Source of the DNA: Ascaphus truei
Taxonomy: Eukaryota > Chordata > Amphibia > Anura > Ascaphidae
Reading direction: 5' to 3'
NCBI GenBank assembly: GCA_036426205.1
Contig: CM071570.1
Coordinates: 73,811,763-73,875,762, forward strand
DNA length: 64,000 nucleotides
Position numbers and translations under genes: made by a program. Numbering within the stretch: the stretch's first letter is position 1; every line of letters begins with the position of its first letter. Shown in pieces: positions 19,556 to 30,548 of the stretch. The notes beneath the pieces were generated by a model. That model was given only the letters and a program-made list of their open reading frames with translations. It was not told the origin of the DNA and made no database searches.

Positions 19556-19841
19556 ATCATATTTGTACAGCACGATCGCCTGTAAGAGCTGTGCATTGAG
19601 ACGCAGCGTCTACATGCCGTTCTTACAGACTGCTTTGTTTATAATAGTTATCCTGCTATCTAACTTTAAGCACGATAGCAGGGGAGGAAGAAGGTGATCG
19701 CGCGATATGGCCCATTTGGGCAAGGCAGGCCGTAAACGCGCCAAACAGCCTTAGTGAATAGCGCTTATGGCTTCACCCTTTTTCGCCCGAGCGATGTAAC
19801 CCATTTCAGCGCTAATTAACGTAGCTTAGTGAATCGGTCCC

Positions 19842-21162
19842 ATGGACTGTTGTATGCTGAATAAATATCAACAAATATCAAATATCAACAAGTTTATAAA
19901 GTTCCTGGCGCCCTTTTCCTTTTTACCTGCACCTACATCCACTCTTCAACAGCCTTGGCCTCAGCCCACGTGGAGGAAGACCCCGAGATAAGAAGTAACC
20001 CTATGAGCTAACACTCTATTGAACAGGTCTAAACCCTGTCATTAACATCAGAGACACTGTGTTATTCGTGAACACCCCATCTCCTGCAGCCAGGGAGGGG
20101 GGATAGGGGTGTTACATAAGATATATGCAAAATGTAGCTCTTCGCCGAGTCCACTGCAGTGTATAGGTTACCATGGTAACCGTAGAAGATTTTTAACACA
20201 GAATACTAACATTATAATAGTTAAACTCATAGGCTTCTGCAGGGGATTTCTGCTTTAGACATGTGTTAGCCACTTAAGATATCACGTCTACCTTGCTTTT
20301 CTTCTTCTTTTTTTTTTTTTAATTACAAAGGCCTTTTTTCTTTTTACTCTATGGGCTAACTTTGTAGCATCCTCTCATATTGACTACACTTCCTTGTTAC
20401 CCCTCCTCTATAAACCATACCACAAAAATCAACACACCCCAGGTCACTTAAGCACATAAGGCTTACTGAGATATACTGTATTTGGAAATCTTCCTCCCAT
20501 CGCCGCATGCATCTGTCTAACCAGGAAGAGATCTTTCATGGGTATTCTGCTGTACATTGCAGTTCACATGTATGTACTGTATTTCCTTCTCCACTTGTAT
20601 ATCCAATGAAGCTGTGTTGTGAATGCCATTTGCGCTACAGTATATAAAATTAGTAAATAATAACAATGCTGCTTTATATACCAAACAGCTTAGCAATGAT
20701 TGAACACGACATTAAACAATATAAGTATAGAAGTTGAAACCCAACAGAATCTTTAGTTCTCTTTGAAGCACAGAAAAATATATTTCATGCAAATCTTTCT
20801 TTCTAGGCAGTAATTATCATGGTAATCTGCCATTTCTGAAGCCATCATCTGCATTTCATTATGAGTTTTGTCAGCAACAGTATAATATCCTTTCTAAGCT
20901 CTCTGTATTTCTCTGGAGTGACGTACATCATTGAATTTGTAATTCAGGATAAGCTTAATTAAATTTCATTGTTTTTAAATAGATGCCTGAAGTCAACTCT
21001 GTTCTTTTTAGAAAGAGGATATTGTATGTTATTTAGATGTGGACTCCTACAGTATATCCAGAGCTTCTACTCTGTACATTTAAGAAGATGCACTACAGAA
21101 CTAGATTTGAAATATGACAGACACTTTTTCATCAGAGGTCAACACCATCACAAAAAGCCCTG
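19842..21162. other. unassigned 1.3-kb interval
   Basis: Has a GGCGCCCTTTTCC...ACCTGCACC block near 19908-19935 that looks repeat-derived, a perfect GGTTACCATGGTAACC palindrome near 20166, and a T-rich run near 20305-20322. No gene recognised. Confidence 0.4.
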
Positions 21163-21190
21163 TGTGTCTGTCTATCTGTCTGTCTATCTA
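21163..21190 (+). repeat. TCTG/TCTA microsatellite
   Basis: Short tetranucleotide run directly to the left of the LTR-like element. Confidence 0.7.
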
Positions 21191-21451
21191 TGTAGCCCCC
21201 TTTCCCCCGTGCTTAGGGCAACTACTGGTGCTTATGATACCTGGTTGGCTAACAGGAGACCTGATCCTCTGCTAAAGGGTACCTGGGGTGACCTTGGTCT
21301 CTAATATACAGCACCTCCACCTGGGAGCCTCTGAAGCACCGGAGTGCTCCCTACACTGCCTGCATTCCACGGGGTATGCGCCCAGCCCTCCACCAGCAAC
21401 CGCAAGGTAAGGGGCCAAGGGGGGTGGGGGGCAAGAGGGGACCAGGCTACA
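21191..21451. mobile_element. short LTR-like element, TGTAGCC...GGCTACA
   Basis: Begins TGTAGCCCCCTTTCCCCC and ends GACCAGGCTACA, the same termini as the 1157-bp solo LTR at 1683. Internal matches include TTGGCTA near the start and a CAGCACCTCCACCTG(G/T)GAG block. At 261 bp it lacks most of the interior. Flanks TCTA and TATA are an imperfect TSD inside a microsatellite. It is probably a deletion derivative of the same LTR family. Confidence 0.7.
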
Positions 21452-21482
21452 TATACATACACACACACACATAAACACACAA
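21452..21482 (+). repeat. CA-rich microsatellite
   Basis: TACATACACACACACACATA-type run directly right of the LTR-like element. Confidence 0.7.
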
Positions 21483-23400
21483 GGGTCGTGACTTGCCTTT
21501 AAATAGAAGTATTACCTTAACAATGACTGACCCTGTAAACCTTTAGTCTTCTTTTATGGAAATGTTACATCATCTTTGCTCATGCCTAGGAATAATAACG
21601 ATCAGAGAGTCCTGTTGGCGAAATCAGAGCTGTGTGATGACCAGACTAGTGATTACATGACCCTGGAGCTGTTAAGTCCATGGCACTCTTCTGGCATCAT
21701 GGATATTAAAGAACCAATATTATTTATGGCTCTTTCTTGACTTAGAATATACTCGTAGCATAGTTACCAAATTTCAAGTCGTCATTGACTAGGTAGTGTG
21801 AATTCCTTGACCTGGGAGACTGAGTGAGCTCCCCTCCGTGCCCAGAACCTATATAAAATAACACTCAAATAAGGACAAGACAAGGGCTGGAGGTACAAGG
21901 CCACAATTTTTTATTTAACCATTAAATAATTGGTAAGCGCTACCCCTGCCAGAGTGCTTGCTCAAAGGGTGAAAGATCCTTGAACCGATGACTCGTGACA
22001 CCCAAGCCAGGTGCTTGTGACCCGGCTGTTGATATGATTGGGCTCCCGGACCTCATGTTTAAATGAGCCCCGCCCACTCCCAGCCCCACTGGGCTTTACG
22101 AAGTACGGAGACCCTTCTGGCAAAAGATAAGCAGACACTCCCCAACTGCCGCCGTGACAGAGGCAACAAATACCTCAACACTTTGACCCTGTAACAATAT
22201 ATGCAAAAAGCAATGGGCGGGAGGGAATTGCTGGCAGGGTGCGGACTGACCCCGTGCCCTGTCAGCCGAACTAAATAACCTCCCTCGCCCCTCCCCTCCT
22301 CCCCCGCATCATCCCGATCACCTAATGGAAGATGGGAGAAGGGATAGCCAACATGGAAGAAAGAGGGGAGCCTGGCTTCGCTTAGGGCTCAAAGCAACTT
22401 CATTAGCTGACTTTATCAGTTTTATATTTTATATGCTATCATTATCAGTCATGCTTAATTCTAGATCACTAGTAAACTGGTCAGAAGGACTAACTCTGCT
22501 TCTGAATGGGACCCCGCAGCATACAGTACGTGTCCTGTCCAGGCCCCCCTTGATGATGTAGATGACCAAATATGGCCATATATCCTCCCCCTCATGATGT
22601 AGAGCCCCATATAAGGGCATGCACATAATCCCGGGGGAAGAAAATACAGCCCGGCATTTTACAGTGCTGCAGGGATGTGGCTCCAGTCAGAGAGACGGGG
22701 AAACGCCTGCACACGGCTGTGCTGCTCACCTGGACACAGAGTACCGGTATTCTCTCTCCCATCAAGGATGGGATTAGCGCTGCGGGGTCCCATTGAAAAG
22801 CATAGAACCCCGAAGCATTTTTCTCTACGGCCACAAGGACAGTACTGTAAGTCTTACTATATCTGTACATTGCACACCTAAATTAGCATATATCCCAGGT
22901 ATGTCCCTTTTTTATAGTGTATAACAAAATGTTCTCTGAACTGCTGCAGATTTGCAAAGAATTAGAAACGTGTGTGAAATTTCCCGGGCCGTACTTGGAC
23001 AAGTTTGCCCATGACTACTTTTATGTTAATTTATACTGCTCTCTCGTATACACCATTGTTTTAGCTCATGCTTTCTTTCTAATCATTCTAAATCATGTTT
23101 TATTGTTAACTGGACATTGCCTATTCCAATCTGCCTACTGTAAAGCCAAATAGCTCCGGCTGTACTTTTTGGCCTTTTGCATTACTAGGTAACCACCAGG
23201 GATATAAACTAAATATTATGCATTAACTCAGAGTTTAACTGCATTGCATGGTACATATTCAACTATTACAGCTGTTCATGATTACAAACCAAAGACAAAA
23301 TGCAGCTCATTATACTGCAAGTGCTGGCATGGTTAATACCTTTCCTTTTCTAAAGTGTGAAATTATTATCCAAAACACAGATTAAAAAAAATTAATAATA
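21483..23400. other. unassigned 1.9-kb interval, partly GC-rich
   Basis: 21840-22320 is GC-rich (GGGAATTGCTGGCAGGGTGC and CCCCGTGCCCTGTCAGCCG as a loose inverted pair at about 22224-22268) and may be an undefined LTR. The rest is AT-rich. Short frames match nothing I know. Confidence 0.4.
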
Positions 23401-23426
23401 ATATATATATATATATATATATATAT
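23401..23426. repeat. TA microsatellite
   Basis: Uninterrupted AT dinucleotides. Confidence 0.85.
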
Positions 23427-23551
23427 TTATTCATTTCAAGGGGCAGTGACCACCTTCTTTACTTTTTTTTTCTCCAAGGGGCAGTTTACAAGGACACTCT
23501 GGCCCTACCATGTACCATCCTGTGGAATGGACACGTAACAGGGTATGTCTC

Positions 23552-24250
23552 TTTCTACCTGGCTTTCCCCCTGTTATGTAAGTCCCTGCTAGCTGCAGGC
23601 AGTAACAGGTTAATCTGTGGGCTTGTTGACCCCCCTCATGCCCCTCTTATGAGCGACAGAAGTAAGGTGGTGACTCATGGCCTGTGTAAGCCTATCTGGT
23701 ATAGGTATAGACCATGAGCCCGCCCCTTCTTGTTCCTCATAGGAGGGAATGCAGATTTAGTTTAGTCCTGATCTTGCTCTGGAGGAGAGAGGAAGCAGGG
23801 AGCTGTGAGTCTCTCCCATGGCGGGAATGAGCATGCTCACCCTCAGCCTTGAGGCTAAGGGAACATCTGACCCAGGAAGATGACCCTATACTATTAGAGT
23901 CAAGCACCATCCAGAGGTGGGAACCCTCTGAACTTTGTACCGCTGTAATACCATCATGTAGTGACTGCTGAATAAAGCCCTTTGTTAATCATACACCAGC
24001 CTGGATTGAGTCAGTGCATGTGGTGTATGGCTGATGTGCTTTAGAGAGGACTGTCTCTGATATTATTAGAGACCCTTGAAGCTGGAGGCGCTGAACACAA
24101 AAGGAAAGAACTACAGATGACACCAAAAGCCTGTCCTGATCTCTATATCATCGCAGATCAGCTCAGCTCTCCTGAACCAACAGGTATGCCTTAGCACCAC
24201 ACGGTAGCAATAGAGTGGATCTCCCAGAGGGTGGGGAAAACAGTGCTACA
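23552..24250 (+). mobile_element. LTR-like repeat, family B, copy 2
   Basis: Counterpart of 13250-13933 in the same orientation; the shared blocks and AATAAA (23971-23976) are collinear. The right end is CAGTGCTACA. It differs from copy 1 by several small indels, including a deletion of part of the CTGGCTGGGAG region. No internal retrovirus-like genes lie between or beside it. Confidence 0.65.
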
Positions 24251-24399
24251 GACAGAAAAGTTATTGCAATGAGTTTTTGTGGGTGCTCGGACTAACGCAC
24301 AATTACCAATGGAAGTTAAGCAAGAAGCTTTTTTATTTTTTGTAAACTTGCCAAACGAATATTCTGTGGTCTGATAAAACATACAGTATTTATCTTAAT

Positions 24400-24786
24400 G
24401 GTGCAAATTATTACAAACAAATCGGCCTCCGAGTCTGGGCTGGTGTCCGTGGGGTGCACCTTCTGGCGGGTTCCGGGGTCCGCTGCATCCTGGAAAAGAG
24501 GGTCTGGTTCCCTGGTATCTCATTGGAAGCACAGTCCCTCTGTGCTAGAGAACTCTCTGCTGTTTGTGCAGAACACTTTTAAACCTGCTTGATGAGGCAG
24601 GTGGAGAGCGGCTAATTGACTCTAGCTGAAATTAACCAGCTCCCTGCTGGACTCATCAGCTACAGACAGCCTTTATGTGTGCTGCAGTTTAAAACAGGGA
24701 AAATGCCCTGTCACCTTGTTAAGTACCAACAGGTATATTAAAAGTTCACTGACGCATGGAAAAGTTCTGTGTTTAACTATAACAGG
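24400..24786 (-). mobile_element. LTR-like repeat, family A, fragment
   Basis: GAGGCAGGTGGAGAGCGGCT through TTAAAACAGGG resembles 1235-1350 in the same plus-strand order (AGGTGGAGACTAGTTAATTG...TTTAAACAGGG). It abuts the CR1 fragment at 24787 and may have removed that LINE's 3' end. Borders are approximate. Confidence 0.45.
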
Positions 24787-25189
24787 TCCCATTTAATTTG
24801 TAAGTCGCCAGTTTATTCTTGCTTCCCAAATGCATAACCTTACATTTATCTTTATTAAACCTTATTTGCCATTGACCTGCCCAAGTTTCCAGTCTGTCCA
24901 AGTCCTTCGGAAGAGAAATTACATCCTGCTCTGATTCTACTACCTTACACAATTTAGTATCATCAGCAAAGATGGAGACTTTGCTCTCGATGCCAACCTC
25001 AAGGTCATTAATAAATAAGTTAAAAAGCAGAGGTCCCAGTACCGATCCCTGAGGTATTCCACTTTCATCTTTAGCCCAACCTGAAAAGATTACATTTATG
25101 ACAACTCTCTGTTGTCTTTCATTCAACCAATTTTCAAACCAGGTGCAAATATTTTTACAGAGACCAATTTGCTTGAATTTTGTACACAA
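24773..25189 (-). pseudogene. CR1 reverse transcriptase fragment
   Basis: 138-codon frame with the motifs GIPQGSVLGPLLFNLFIND and FADDTKL. It corresponds to the palm region of the longer copy at 7221-7946. The last few residues read into the adjacent LTR-like sequence. A frameshift near 25180 separates it from the upstream YLDF block. Confidence 0.85.
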
Positions 25190-25887
25190 ACCTTGTGTGG
25201 CACTGTATCAAAGCATTTATAAAATCTAAATAGACCACATCAACTCCATTACCCTGGTCTAAATTCCTACTTACCTCCTCAAAGAAACAAACGAGGTTAG
25301 CTTGGCACGACCTATCCTTCATAAATACATACTGACTATTACGAAGAATTTTGTTATCTATTAGGTATTCCTGAATATTATCCCATACTAAGGCCGCGTT
25401 TATAGGGCCGGCGACGTGACCGATGACGTCACCCGTCGCCGTCGCCATTGGCGAAAGTTGAACTTTAACTTTGAGCGACGTTGCTGGCGACAAGGCCAGT
25501 GATGTCACCATCGGGGAGGGCAAAGTGCAATAGGCACTCTGTGATTGGTTTAGAGACAGTCACATGTGGCGACTATCTCTCCCAAAATCAAATTCTACTG
25601 ACTTCAATATTTTTGGTCTCTACGTCGCTCCGTCACGCCTACTATAAGCGCATGCGACGGATTCAATGTATTTGTTTTGGCGTCGCCGTCACCAGGCACT
25701 AGAAGCGCAGCCTAAACCTTCAAATAGCTTCCCCACTATTGATGTCAGGCTTACAGGTCTGTAATGTCCAGGTTTTGATCTAGCTCCCTTTTTAAATATA
25801 GGTACCATGTCTGCTTTACGCCAATCTTGTGGCACTGAGCCTGTGCAAATGGAATAATTGAATAATAAATGTAATGGTTTGGCTATT
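24787..25887 (-). mobile_element. CR1 LINE fragment lacking both ends
   Basis: Matches the 7527-8290 part of the first CR1, including SVLGPLLFNLFINDLEV, FADDTKLCKVVESEQDV and KADMVPIFKKGARSKPGHYR. It stops abruptly on the 3' side (24787) and on the 5' side near 25887. A Harbinger-type MITE splits it at 25392-25712. The RT finger motif FIKALIQ replaces the usual FAKAFD-like box and frames are broken, so it is inactive. Confidence 0.85.
25392..25712. mobile_element. Harbinger-type MITE, 321 bp, TSD TAA
   Basis: Interrupts the CR1 fragment. Ends GGCCGCGTTTATAGGGCC and, on the other strand, GGCTGCGCTTCTAGTGCC are imperfect inverted repeats. TAA flanks both ends (25389-25391, 25713-25715), and the uninterrupted CR1 at the same point has only one TAA (GTATTAAACCTTC near 8110). 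A TWA 3-bp TSD is the signature of PIF/Harbinger. The interior is rich in GCGACG/CGTCGC and codes for nothing. Confidence 0.85.
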
Positions 25888-26774
25888 ACGTAAGAACCCT
25901 TGGGTGCATGCACATATTGTTTTATTTTTAAATGAAAAATGCTTTTTTTTAAGAAAACACTGAAGTGGCCACATTAAGCTTTAGTTATAATACACATTTC
26001 CAGAAATAATTGTTTAACGTATTTTTTTGAGAATTAATTTCTTGAAAAAGGTTTTACCAGAATCATGAATATTTATGCTCTAGTTTTCCCTGAACCCTAA
26101 TAGTGTACAAGCATTACAACTTTGTTATGAACATTTTAGGTTTCCCTGCAGAACGATTTTCTTGTCCTTGGTTAGCTTTGTAGCAGCCAACTCTAACAAA
26201 CAGGTGACAAATATGTCCAATTTAATACAAAACCCATACCTCCCCCCATAATCAACTCTTGTAGATCTAGTCGAACATGCAACCAAATGGTTGATAGCTT
26301 GTACATAAATCAAAATTAGGTGGCTAAATGAGACTTCTATTAGAGATTCATTTTACCTGTAATGCAGTCTTTTATTTTGAGTTATGCTCATACTGTAGCT
26401 TTACTAAAAGTTACTTAAATAGATTATACATATACTGTAAGTATGTATATAGATACTGAGGATATTTGAAGGTTTCAAAAACCGAACTTCACTGATTGGA
26501 TGTTCAATTTGTATTCCGAGTTCCAAGCATTCTGAGAAATCAACATTGCATTCAAACTTGAACTTTTCCGAGTTCCAAGTTGCATTCCGAGTTGAACTTC
26601 GGAAAAAGATGTTCAAATCCGATGGAAATTCGAGCCAAAACCCAACAGTTGGATTTGTTTTATTGTTTAATTTTTTTTTTTGGGTGGGGGTTTAATAAAA
26701 TAGTCAAAGTTTTCAATAAACCCGCACATTTTTGCTAAAAAAAATGTTTTAAATCAGAATTCAAAATAATCAAC
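25888..26774. other. unassigned AT-rich interval with short direct repeats
   Basis: Between about 26510 and 26605 the phrase TTCCGAGTTCCAAG and close variants occur three times with GAACTT motifs between, a small local repeat. No gene seen. Confidence 0.45.
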
Positions 26775-27015
26775 AATTCCAAAACGTACTTCCTGAGACT
26801 TTGGGGTGATAGGCTGGTAATGGGAATATCCCTCCAGTCCTGCAGATAGGGTCTGGCAAAGTAGGTTAGCCCTTACAATGGGATAGGGGTTTGTTATTTT
26901 GTTGTTTTTGTATATTTTGCCTGGATAAAGGAACAGACTAAAAAAAAACAAAGATATAATTTCACCGTGCAAGAGTCTCCATTTGCATACCTCTGCACAC
27001 ATCTTTTACAGTAGG
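26775..27015 (+). mobile_element. LTR-like repeat, family A, inverted copy
   Basis: GTACTTCCTGAGACTTTGGG through CTGGATAAAGGAACAG to GCACACATCTTTTACA is the reverse complement of about 797-1022. It carries only the 3' half of the family; the AATAAA region is disrupted by an A-run near 26940. Confidence 0.6.
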
Positions 27016-30000
27016 TAAGAAGAACGTACAGAGGCAGTAGGCGGGCGTTCTGGTAAGTGACGGGGACAACAACATCAGAAATATGTCTTTATCCATTTGT
27101 GTTGTGTTTTATGATGTGTGGATCACCCAAGCTTACAATGAGGTTTTTTTGTTATTTTGCTTTTAGGGGCTCTTATAAATGATTGCAGAAGTTTGTCTTC
27201 TGTTCATAACGGGGATAAGAGTAACGTCACTCATGCTTCATGACTGGAATGCTAAAATGGACCTGTGTACAGTATATGCTGATGACCAGATAAACTTACT
27301 TGGATGTGCTATAATAGCATTTTTGCTCTGACCATGATATAACACAAGCAACAAGGTCAGGTGTTGAATACTTTTTTATGGAGGCTTTGTGTTCTACTGA
27401 CCCGTGCATGTACTGTATGCTAGGAAGAAGAAAGCTGCAATTTTCTGCATGAATCTGCAGTAACATCTGCGTTGCCCTGCTGTTCATTAGATTTTGCAGA
27501 GGAGGAATCCTGCCAGCAGCAAGTGCTGACAGCTACATCCTATGTTTGAAAGGGGTTTGGAAACACACATGAGGTGACAGCTCCATCCATTCCAATTATT
27601 TTTGCACCTGTTGAGCTCAAGAGAGTGTGATGTGTAGAGATTCGCTAGCCCCTTTGCACATGGGTTTCCCAAATAAAAAACTTAAACAGACACATTAATC
27701 ATTCACTATGCGTTCAATAGGAAATCCACTCTTAGTAATATTGAAAAATTGCCTACAGTACAAGCACTGGTAACATCAATTATAACTAATACCACATATT
27801 ACCTGAATATAACAGGAACAGCGCTGAAAAATGTACAATAACTAGAGCTATTTTTCTCAAACTATTTTCCAATTAGTTTAAACAGTGATTTTGAGATGAA
27901 ACACTAGTTGACATTGTATTAAGAAGTATTGACAAATCACATCTGGTCGATTTAGTTCATCTAAATTCTTTAAGTGCCACGAAGTTCCTCAAAGCTATGT
28001 GGATTTTTATAATGGCCTGGTTGTGAATTTGTCAACACAAAGCTGCCGTGCCTTTGTAAATTAGAAATGTGTACTTGATGACATCATTAACATTTGGGTG
28101 ACTAAGTAAAGTGATAGAGGAAAGGGAAGCTATGGGTAACGGGTGGCTAGCAGAATTGCTAAATCTATCTATCTCCATGTGTTGTGTAATCCTCTGTATG
28201 ATCAGCTCACACAAGTTTACACTGCCCCTTGGCAGGTTCCTCTCTCTTCCAGATCAAGCGCTGCTGGAAGGGACCCTCAACGGCTATAAAATACACATTG
28301 GTACCGAAGCACCCTTTTCAAAGAACAGGCCTGCAACATATTCAGTACTCAACAAATTCCCACGGTGGGCCGGCAGCATCACAAGCCAAGATACCCAGGA
28401 TTGGATTGCTACTAAACCACTACACCGACTCACATCCGCTCAGCATTATTTGTGGATTATATATTAATCTGTGTAGTGATCCTCAACTGAGGATCACGAG
28501 ATAGTCACTTAGAATAGTAAACTAGTTATATCATCCAAACTGTGCCTGTGTTCTTCCTGCCGACTGACCATAGACCAAGTGTGGCCCGGTAAATTATAGA
28601 AAGGGACTCAGGCCCCAGACTCAGCTGTAGTCATAAGTCTGAGAGCTAAAAGTAGAGGGATTACACATATATAGTGCATACACAGAGCGAACCCTGCTCC
28701 TATGCCCAGGGTTCCTTTAAACATATTGATATAATACTTGCACAGATACAAGGGGACGTTTTCTGAGAACCAATATTGCAAAGTCAGGAAAGGGAGGCAG
28801 GAGGCCATAAACGGGTTACTCCTGAACTCCTTAGAGTGATCAATGTGGTATCCTACACATTTAGAACTTAGTTCACTTTACTGGGTTATGAAGCATAACT
28901 ATTATTTGTTTTTAACAATTTCCTAATTTGTTGATTTTGTTATGTTCCAGTTTGGCTTCAGTACAGTAGTTTCCATGACTAATCCCTGGTGTCCATTGTT
29001 ACCCCCCCCCCCCCATGGAACCCTGATTGCTAGTGTTTTCTTTCAAGATTGGGAAATGGCAAAAAGATAATAAAGTATCTTGACAAAGGTCTAAGTTGAT
29101 GACCGAAATGTCGATCATGTTTTAATAAATCTTTTTGAATTCTTTTCTACCAAGTCCTCTACAGTGCCATTTTTTTTCTTACATTTGGGAGAGCTACTTA
29201 AAAAGATAATAAAAACATGGTTTTATGGATATTAAAGGAAGTAAAAAGTCAAATGTATTTTGAATCAAAAAGTGCAAATCCCTAGAGGGGCCAGCAGCAA
29301 AGGAGATAGAGAAATTAATATATCACCTCAATACCAGCCACCGGGTTTGTGCTTCAGTGTGGTTTGGATTAGCGATTAATTTACATGTAGACATTTCTAC
29401 ACAAAGGGGTTTGTTCTATATCAGACATACTGGCCGATCGGATCATTTACAGACTAAATTGCCCATTGAAGTATGTGTAAATGGGCTGTTATACAGTAGA
29501 ATAAGCCCCAAAGGTGTTGTGTTACCCTCAGGTATAATTATGTTGCTGACCATTAACAAGTCTTGTCCTAACTGATGGAAAACAAGCACTAGAGTTTTAA
29601 AGTTAATAGTGACTCTTCAAAGTACATATGTTTAAGGACTTGTTTACTGTATACCATTAATCTGACACAGAGAATTTAAAATAGTGTGTTGATGTATAAA
29701 TTAAACTAGAGATGCTGTTCCTTGTTGCTAAAGCATACACAATATAATTACAGGAGTATATCATACTGCCCAACCTAGGAAAGCTGGTGTTTAGCCTCAG
29801 AGGAACCTTCCGCCACCAGCTGCTCCACCGCTGGACCCTCCGCCGCCAGCCGCTTCTACGATAAGGTACGTTTTAGGGTAGGGTGTTAACTTTAGGGTTT
29901 TAGCATCATGATACCAAGATCAGACAGACGGTTAACACCAGGAAAATAATAATTATGTAACCATCTTTGAAGATAGAATATCTTATTTGACGTCACTGTC

Positions 30001-30138
30001 ATTTTTGTGCTATTTTTGTATACGCGCATTTATCTTCAAGAATAAACATTTCTTTTTAAGTGCTAAAACCAGAATGCCGAGTTCTGTTAAGCTGACATCA
30101 TCTATAGAAAAGATCAAGGACATTTTACACAGACGCAC
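27016..30138. other. unassigned 3.1-kb interval
   Basis: No recognisable gene. Minor points: GTCTAAGTTGATGACCGAAA near 29091 followed by TTTTAATAAATC resembles a decayed gaaacgcgt-type tail; C13 near 29001; CCGCTGGACCCTCCGCCGCC near 29830 is repeat-like; TTTAGGGTAGGGTG and TTTAGGGTTTTAG near 29871-29905 are telomere-like but too short. Confidence 0.4.
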
Positions 30139-30354
30139 TTACCAAAACTCCCTCCCACTGTCTCTGTAAGTTCTCCCCACTTACCAGAACTCCCTCCCAC
30201 TGTCTCTGTAAGTTCTCCCCACTTACCAGAACTCCCTCCCACTGTCTCTGTAAGTTCTCCCCACTTACCAGAACTCCCTCCCACGGTCTCTGTAAGTTCT
30301 CCCCACTTACCAGAACTCCCTTCCACTGTCTCGGTAAGTTCTCCCCACTTACCA
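30139..30354 (+). repeat. 42-bp minisatellite, five units
   Basis: Units start at 30139, 30181, 30223, 30265 and 30307, with a 6-bp partial sixth. Each reads TTACCAGAACTCCCTCCCAC plus TGTCTCTGTAAGTTCTCCCC plus AC. Units 1, 4 and 5 have one to a few substitutions. Because 42 is divisible by 3, open frames run through on the minus strand (repeating SGKWGELTETV), which is incidental. Each unit contains GTAAGT on both strands. Confidence 0.95.
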
Positions 30355-30498
30355 CTTAGATTGTAAGCTCTTTGTGGCACTTCAGGGACTCCTTTTCCTA
30401 TTGTTGTGTCTGAAGCGCTTATTCCCATTGTTATAATATTATGTCACGTGTATTGTAAAGCGCTATGTACCTGGCTAGTGCTACATAAATAACGATAT
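30355..30498 (+). repeat. L2-like 3' tail
   Basis: AGATTGTAAGCTCTTTGTGG, then GTAAAGCGCTATGTACCTGG and GTGCTACATAAATAA. This matches the layout of the tail at 49190-49350. L2-related LINEs and their SINEs end this way; the clade label is from memory. Confidence 0.6.
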
Positions 30499-30548
30499 AC
30501 ATACAGATGCAGCCACCAGTATTAAAACACTTACCTGGGAAATTCTGG

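Larger units (their letters stand above)
15922..19841 (+). mobile_element. composite palindrome-rich element, 3.9 kb, with inverted ends
   Basis: Left end GGGGGCCGATTCACTAAGCT and right end AGCTTAGTGAATCGGTCCC are inverted repeats, continuing imperfectly to CCGTTAA/TTAACG. Inside, in order: a hairpin-rich left end, GC minisatellite, first arm of an inverted pair, CRE/CCAAT/TATA promoter-like block, purine-rich exon-like block with a GTGAGT donor, about 1 kb of AT-rich sequence, a second exon-like block, the second inverted arm, three AAGGT(A/C)AT-type hairpins, and two long palindromes. A separate solo LTR (18423-18944) interrupts it. A relative with the same internal order is at 50590-51680. 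No transposase is encoded. The outer TSD is unclear, so the superfamily is unassigned. Confidence 0.65.

Noticed and set aside
15922..19841. EnSpm/CACTA origin of the composite element (CACTA occurs in the end)
   Set aside because: CACTA lies 11 bp inside the terminus, not at the extreme end, and no 3-bp TSD was found.
29871..29905. Telomere-like TTTAGGG motifs
   Set aside because: Only two or three imperfect units, not a tandem TTAGGG array.
30139..30354. Possible CRISPR array
   Set aside because: The 42-bp units are directly adjacent without spacers, in a eukaryotic sequence.
30114..30428. Repeat protein SGKWGELTETV on the minus strand
   Set aside because: 42-bp units are divisible by 3, so the open frame is automatic; a second frame is equally open.
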